In this document: positions 60,601-64,000 of the stretch, piece after piece
How positions within the stretch are numbered: position 1 is the stretch's first letter
Layout of the letters: each line of letters starts with the position of its first letter
Assembly (NCBI GenBank): GCA_022592435.1
Contig: JABYQS010000170.1
Span: 1 to 64,000, forward strand
Length of the DNA: 64,000 nucleotides
Direction: 5' to 3'
Origin: Cerioporus squamosus
Taxonomy: Eukaryota; Basidiomycota; Agaricomycetes; Polyporales; Polyporaceae
Notes under the pieces: model-generated
The model's input: the letters and a program-made list of their open reading frames with translations, nothing else
The model's database searches: none
What the model was told of the DNA's origin: nothing
Translations under genes and position numbers: made by a program

Positions 60601-61526
60601 CGCATGCGGCAGGCACAGGCCTATGACGCCCTCACCGACCTACGCGGCCACCTCGAAGTCCGAGCGTACATCTATCAGTACAAGGATCAGCATGTCCGTG
60701 GTCAGCGGGAGATCACCCGATCGCGCGACATTGTTAACGGCATCGAGGCCAAGATCAAACTGGATGCTGCTCGCTACCGTGCTGCCTATATCGCGCTGAC
60801 GACACTCTCCGGCGCCCTCAGCAAGGTGAATTGGCGCGGTCCCCTGCAGCCGCTCCTCGATAGCGACATTCGGCACGTGGCGGCTGGGGATGGCACTGGC
60901 TCCGAGAGTCGTAGGGAGCTCTCCTGGATTTGGAAAGCGGGCAGTGTCACGAGCGCGGATGGAGTCTTGCTCGAGGGTCAGACTGAGAACCTTCAAGAAG
61001 GTGAGATGTTCTGTTGATTCGACTTATCTGGCTTTGCTGACTTGTCACAGGCCTCCGTGTCGAGTGGTGCAAGGCGCGTGCTCGCGCACTACGATGGATC
61101 GAAGAGGTCCAGATTGTGGAGGAGGAGATGCGTCGGACAAAGCAGTACCTCAAGTGGCACTCACAGAGATGGGAAGCGTACGTCCCGCTCACGCCTCAGC
61201 AACGGGCCGATCTCCACGAAGGCGCAACTGCCTACGCCTATCGTCAAGCGTCAATCCGGCAGAAGATGGCCGCGTACTGCGAGCATGCCTGGAGGTCCGT
61301 TAGCACATGGGTTTGTATAGGCCAGACCGCATGCGACCTCGATCAGTCGGCTTCTGGGGATACCGACGCCGCAGAGCCATCGGCGGCCACAAACATCGAC
61401 AACGATGAGGACTTGCCGTCGTTGCATACCATGTTAGATTCGACAGACTCGGTCCCATCTCTCATTGCCTCGGAGATGCAGGACGTTGGCGAGCTTGAGC
61501 TGGCAATGGAGGACTTTTTTGATTAA
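57673..61526 (+). CDS. KDZ transposase with CxC2 cysteine cluster
   Basis: Ten exons: 57673-58074, 58129-58359, 58412-58783, 58839-59029, 59076-59402, 59457-59842, 59898-60077, 60129-60267, 60333-61000, 61051-61526 (1,123 aa). All nine introns (46-65 bp) are GT-AG and frame-true. Blocks: acidic N-terminus with KRARLSPFPS; YLDELMRQEGRGDF then the CxC2 zinc cluster (CPRC...YRCDDCD...YCQNC...HVRHPLHRVKWW, ~165-213); GIHEVGLDFCAC (~258-269); ECPACPHPGKNLPD; YLAIDGNFRLKRK (~410); GECNTHDAV and DLQKGERQVNVDYLL (~500); SYDISCSYS; GEGVERRWAMANGYAPATKEMGPGSRHD (~593-618). The last three are KDZ hallmarks; the Asp in GLDFC, the Asp in IDGNF and the Glu in VERRW are my candidate catalytic acids. The C-terminus is coiled and acidic. 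It looks intact. Family: Kyakuja-Dileera-Zisupton. Confidence 0.95.
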
Positions 61527-61783
61527 ATCCTGCGTGTTGTACTTATATCGTCATGTCGCTAAGCTACTCAGTAGTACGTTCGCTCTCGAGTTCATTGTAT
61601 ATTGATGTCGTGTAACAGGATGTACTGCCTCACGGTTATGGTATCTATTCCCTCCCACCCAGAGCTATTCCTGCCTCCCTCTTAGCGATCCAGATCGCGT
61701 CTCAGCTGACGCAGGTGAGACTTATAGCATCTCTATCGGAGCAGGGATGAGCCAAAAGGTCAATGAGCGAGTCATAGTGAGCA
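61527..61783. other. 3' flank of the transposase
   Basis: No gene; presumably transcription end region. Confidence 0.5.
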
Positions 61784-62739
61784 ACTGTGGAGATGGATCC
61801 AACGATGCTCTCGTTGGGTCCATGTCTACAGTACGGGCGTGGCACCGGGACGCGCAGAGCCCGACATGCGCGGAAGCCCTCGAGACTGTAGAGATGGATC
61901 CAGCGATGCTCTCGCTGGATCCATGTCTACAGTACGAGTGTGGCACCAGAACGCGCAGAGCCCGACGTGCCCGGAAGGCTTCAGAGCTGTAGAGATGGAT
62001 CCGACGATGCTCTTGTTGGATCCATCTCTACAGTATGGGCGTGGCACCGGGACACGCAGAGCCTAACATGCCCGGAAGGCTTCAGAACTGTAGAGATGGA
62101 TCCAACGAGAGCATCGTCGGATCCATCTCTACAGTATGGGCATGGCACCGGGACGCGCAGAGTCCGACATGCCCGGAAGGCTTCAGAACTGTAGAGATGG
62201 ATCCGACGAGAGCATCGTCGGATCCATCTCTACAGTACGGGCGTGGCACCGGGACGCGCAGAGCCCGACATGCGTGGAAGCCCTCGAGACTGTAGAGATG
62301 GATCCAGCAAGAGCATCGCTGGATCCATGTCTACAGTACGGGTGTGGCACCAGAACGTGCAGAGCATTGGATCCATGTCTACAGTACGGTCGTGGCACCG
62401 GCAGGCACAGAGCCCGAAGTGTGTGGAAGCCCTCAAGACTGTAGACATGGATCCAACGATGCTCTCGCTGGATCCATCTCTACAGTACGGGCGTGGCACT
62501 GGCACGCGCAGAGCCCGACATGCCCGGAAGGCTTCAGAACTGTAGAGATGGATCCAACGATGCTCTTGTTGGATCCATGTCTACAGTACGGTCGTGGCAC
62601 CGGCATGCACAGAGCCTGAAGTGTGCGGGTACGGGTGTGGCACCGGAATGCGCAGAGCCAGACGTGTGCGGGGGCCGAGAGGCCTCGAGACTGTAGAGAT
62701 GGATCCAACAATGCTCTCGTTGGATCCATCTCTACAGTA
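61784..62739. repeat. Right palindrome array (~100-bp period)
   Basis: Nine full palindromes of about 49 bp starting near 61,784, 61,885, 61,986, 62,087, 62,188, 62,289, 62,438, 62,539 and 62,691, plus a half copy at about 62,367. Arms read ctgtaga(g/c)atggatcc and the mirror ggatccat(g/c)tctacag. Spacers of about 52 bp (tacgggcgtggcaccgggac, then gcgcagagcccgacatg...ggaag) are also repeated. Every arm has a BamHI-type ggatcc. A last half-site (ccattggatccatctgcaca) is at 62,785. Confidence 0.95.
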
Positions 62740-63408
62740 CGAATGCAGTGTCGAGCTGTAGCCGGCGAGGAAAGCGGAACCACGAACGGGTGGCCATTGG
62801 ATCCATCTGCACAGTGGGCCCATGAAGCCAGAACGGGCACAGTGTTGCCCGACCTGCGACCAGATAGGACCGGAGAGATCCTAATGCAGGCACAGTGGTT
62901 GTATGCGCAGCGGCGCGCCTCATGCCTAGTCTCGCGAGGTACTCACCCATTAGCACATTCACTGCTTCACAGGTCCAGCTATACACTGGGAGTAGTCGCA
63001 CCGCGTATTGTTGAGCACCTGTAGCAAATCGAGGTACCGTGCGTGCAGCGGCAACAAGGAGAGCCCCAGTTGTGGAGCCTGTGGTGCAGCGGCGCATGGG
63101 GGAGACGCGGATAGGAGGGTGGTGGGACGGCAGGACACGTGGGTCAATTGCTGGGCATGCCAGCACTGGCTGAACGCGGGCAACGTAGCGGGGTCCGAAT
63201 GTATTGGTTTACCGCAGGAAATCAATGAATGCGCATGGATGTCGAGCGGAGATTGGAAGCTGATTCAGATAGGCCTGGTTATGGACAATCGTCAGGCAGG
63301 GAGCCATGTGTGAAACATATCAGCAACATACCTAGGAAGGCAGCAGGCGCCGGAATGGCAGGGCGAGGCAGGTACTGGCTGGCAGGGGATATTATTTTGG
63401 TGGACTGT
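62740..63408. other. Right inner flank of the transposon
   Basis: No gene seen; lies between the array and the outer repeat. Confidence 0.5.
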
Positions 63409-63469
63409 AACTACAGTATGGGATGGATCCCAGGTCATCTGTAACTACAGTAGTGGATGTATCCCTATG
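63409..63469 (-). repeat. Outer inverted repeat, right
   Basis: Reverse complement reads catagggatacatcc, ctgtagttacag, gggatccatccc and ctgtagttacagtccac, pairing with the left copy. Confidence 0.75.
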
Positions 63470-64000
63470 CCAGCATGAGGTGGTAGGGAGATGATTTGCC
63501 GGGGCTTGGGCGTGGAAGTGCGGCGACTTGCTACCCTCCCGCGAGCTGGTGAACATGGTGGTCTTTACGTCTCCTGTGTCTGTGGATGCTTTTCGCAGGG
63601 TTGGAAGGTCGCGAAGTGGAGGAGCACGGCCGCTTCGGTGAGCACGCTGGCATTGTGGGTACTTATTGCCACCGGGAGGCGATGCCTCGGAGACCCATCT
63701 GAGGCTGTCGGGATGTGGTTATCTAGTCCCAGCGGGGTGGTTAGTATAGGAGGCACAAGGCAGATAATCAGGACATACAAGTATCGTACTTACAGAACTG
63801 TTGACATTAATGGTGGTTTCAGTGAGGTCACCGCGACTCATCGTCTTTCCGCCCGCATGAAACGTACTCGCCTACCTCCGGTATACACCCCAGAAGAATC
63901 AGCCCGATGTATCTTATCTTGACCTGACAGAATACAGAACATTATGCGCAGGGTCAGTACTGCTAGTGCTGCGGACGCGTCAGCCATAATGAGACGCGTC
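63470..64000. other. Right flank of the transposon
   Basis: No gene recognised. On the minus strand an ATG at about 63,554 opens a frame of about 25 codons that reaches the transposon edge. A plus ORF (63,491-63,922) has no known motif. Confidence 0.45.

Larger units (their letters stand above)
50241..63469. mobile_element. KDZ-superfamily DNA transposon (~13.2 kb, looks complete)
   Basis: Bounded by imperfect inverted repeats (50,241-50,313 and 63,409-63,469), then inverted arrays of palindromes (50,993-51,776 and 61,784-62,739), then four apparently intact genes with all introns in frame. The KDZ class (Kyakuja, Dileera, Zisupton) is known to be expanded in mushrooms. I cannot see a target-site duplication at these limits, so the true ends may lie a few bases away, or the duplication has decayed. 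Confidence 0.82.

Noticed and set aside
61784..62739. CRISPR-like regular array of palindromic repeats with spacers
   Set aside because: The spacers repeat too, the genome is fungal, and a mirror copy lies at the other end of the transposon.

Overview
This is eukaryotic, fungal DNA. Every gene that can be rebuilt has several GT-AG introns, mostly 46-76 bp. The protein families point to an agaricomycete basidiomycete: a KDZ transposase with a CxC2 domain, a HET-domain protein, AIM41, an HbrB TORC2 subunit, and mushroom-type orphan families. A polypore-like lineage is my guess, not something the sequence proves. I see no rRNA, tRNA, telomere repeat or CRISPR array.

Region 1 (1-31,440) is a tandem array of an ~8.3-kb unit, with phase points at 1, 8,298, 18,562 and 26,889; the fourth unit is partial. 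Each unit carries on the minus strand a three-exon gene of the HbrB/Bit61 family (TORC2 subunit). All four copies stay open with the same splice sites, and their length differences are multiples of three, but the C-terminal tails differ. The rest of each unit is non-coding as far as I can tell; it includes a pyrimidine-rich minisatellite and a G-quadruplex-type G-run. The units are mosaics of one another. Unit 2 alone carries a 1,570-bp non-autonomous DNA transposon with terminal inverted repeats and an 8-bp target duplication; the empty site is intact in units 1 and 3.

Region 2 (31,440-50,240) is a decaying zone. It holds rotted remains of the same unit, an intact two-exon HET-domain gene (34,126-36,452, minus), a HET relic, an intact five-exon AIM41 (YqeY-domain mitochondrial protein, 42,309-43,198, plus), and four copies of an unnamed orphan family ('family X'), of which only the copy at 46,999-48,150 is intact.

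Region 3 (about 50,241-63,469) is one ~13-kb KDZ (Kyakuja-Dileera-Zisupton) DNA transposon that looks complete. It has four apparently intact genes: a 638-aa basic protein with a histone-H1-like tail (minus); divergently, a 336-aa protein ending in a Cauli_VI/RNase-H1-N-like domain; a 253-aa basic protein; and the 10-exon, 1,123-aa KDZ transposase. On both sides lie arrays of ~49-bp palindromes (each with BamHI-type GGATCC) on a ~100-bp period at the right, and the left array is the inverse of the right. Imperfect inverted repeats of ~60-70 bp lie outside them. The left end cuts into a family-X gene. These palindrome arrays, together with the four intact genes, are the most unusual thing in the window.
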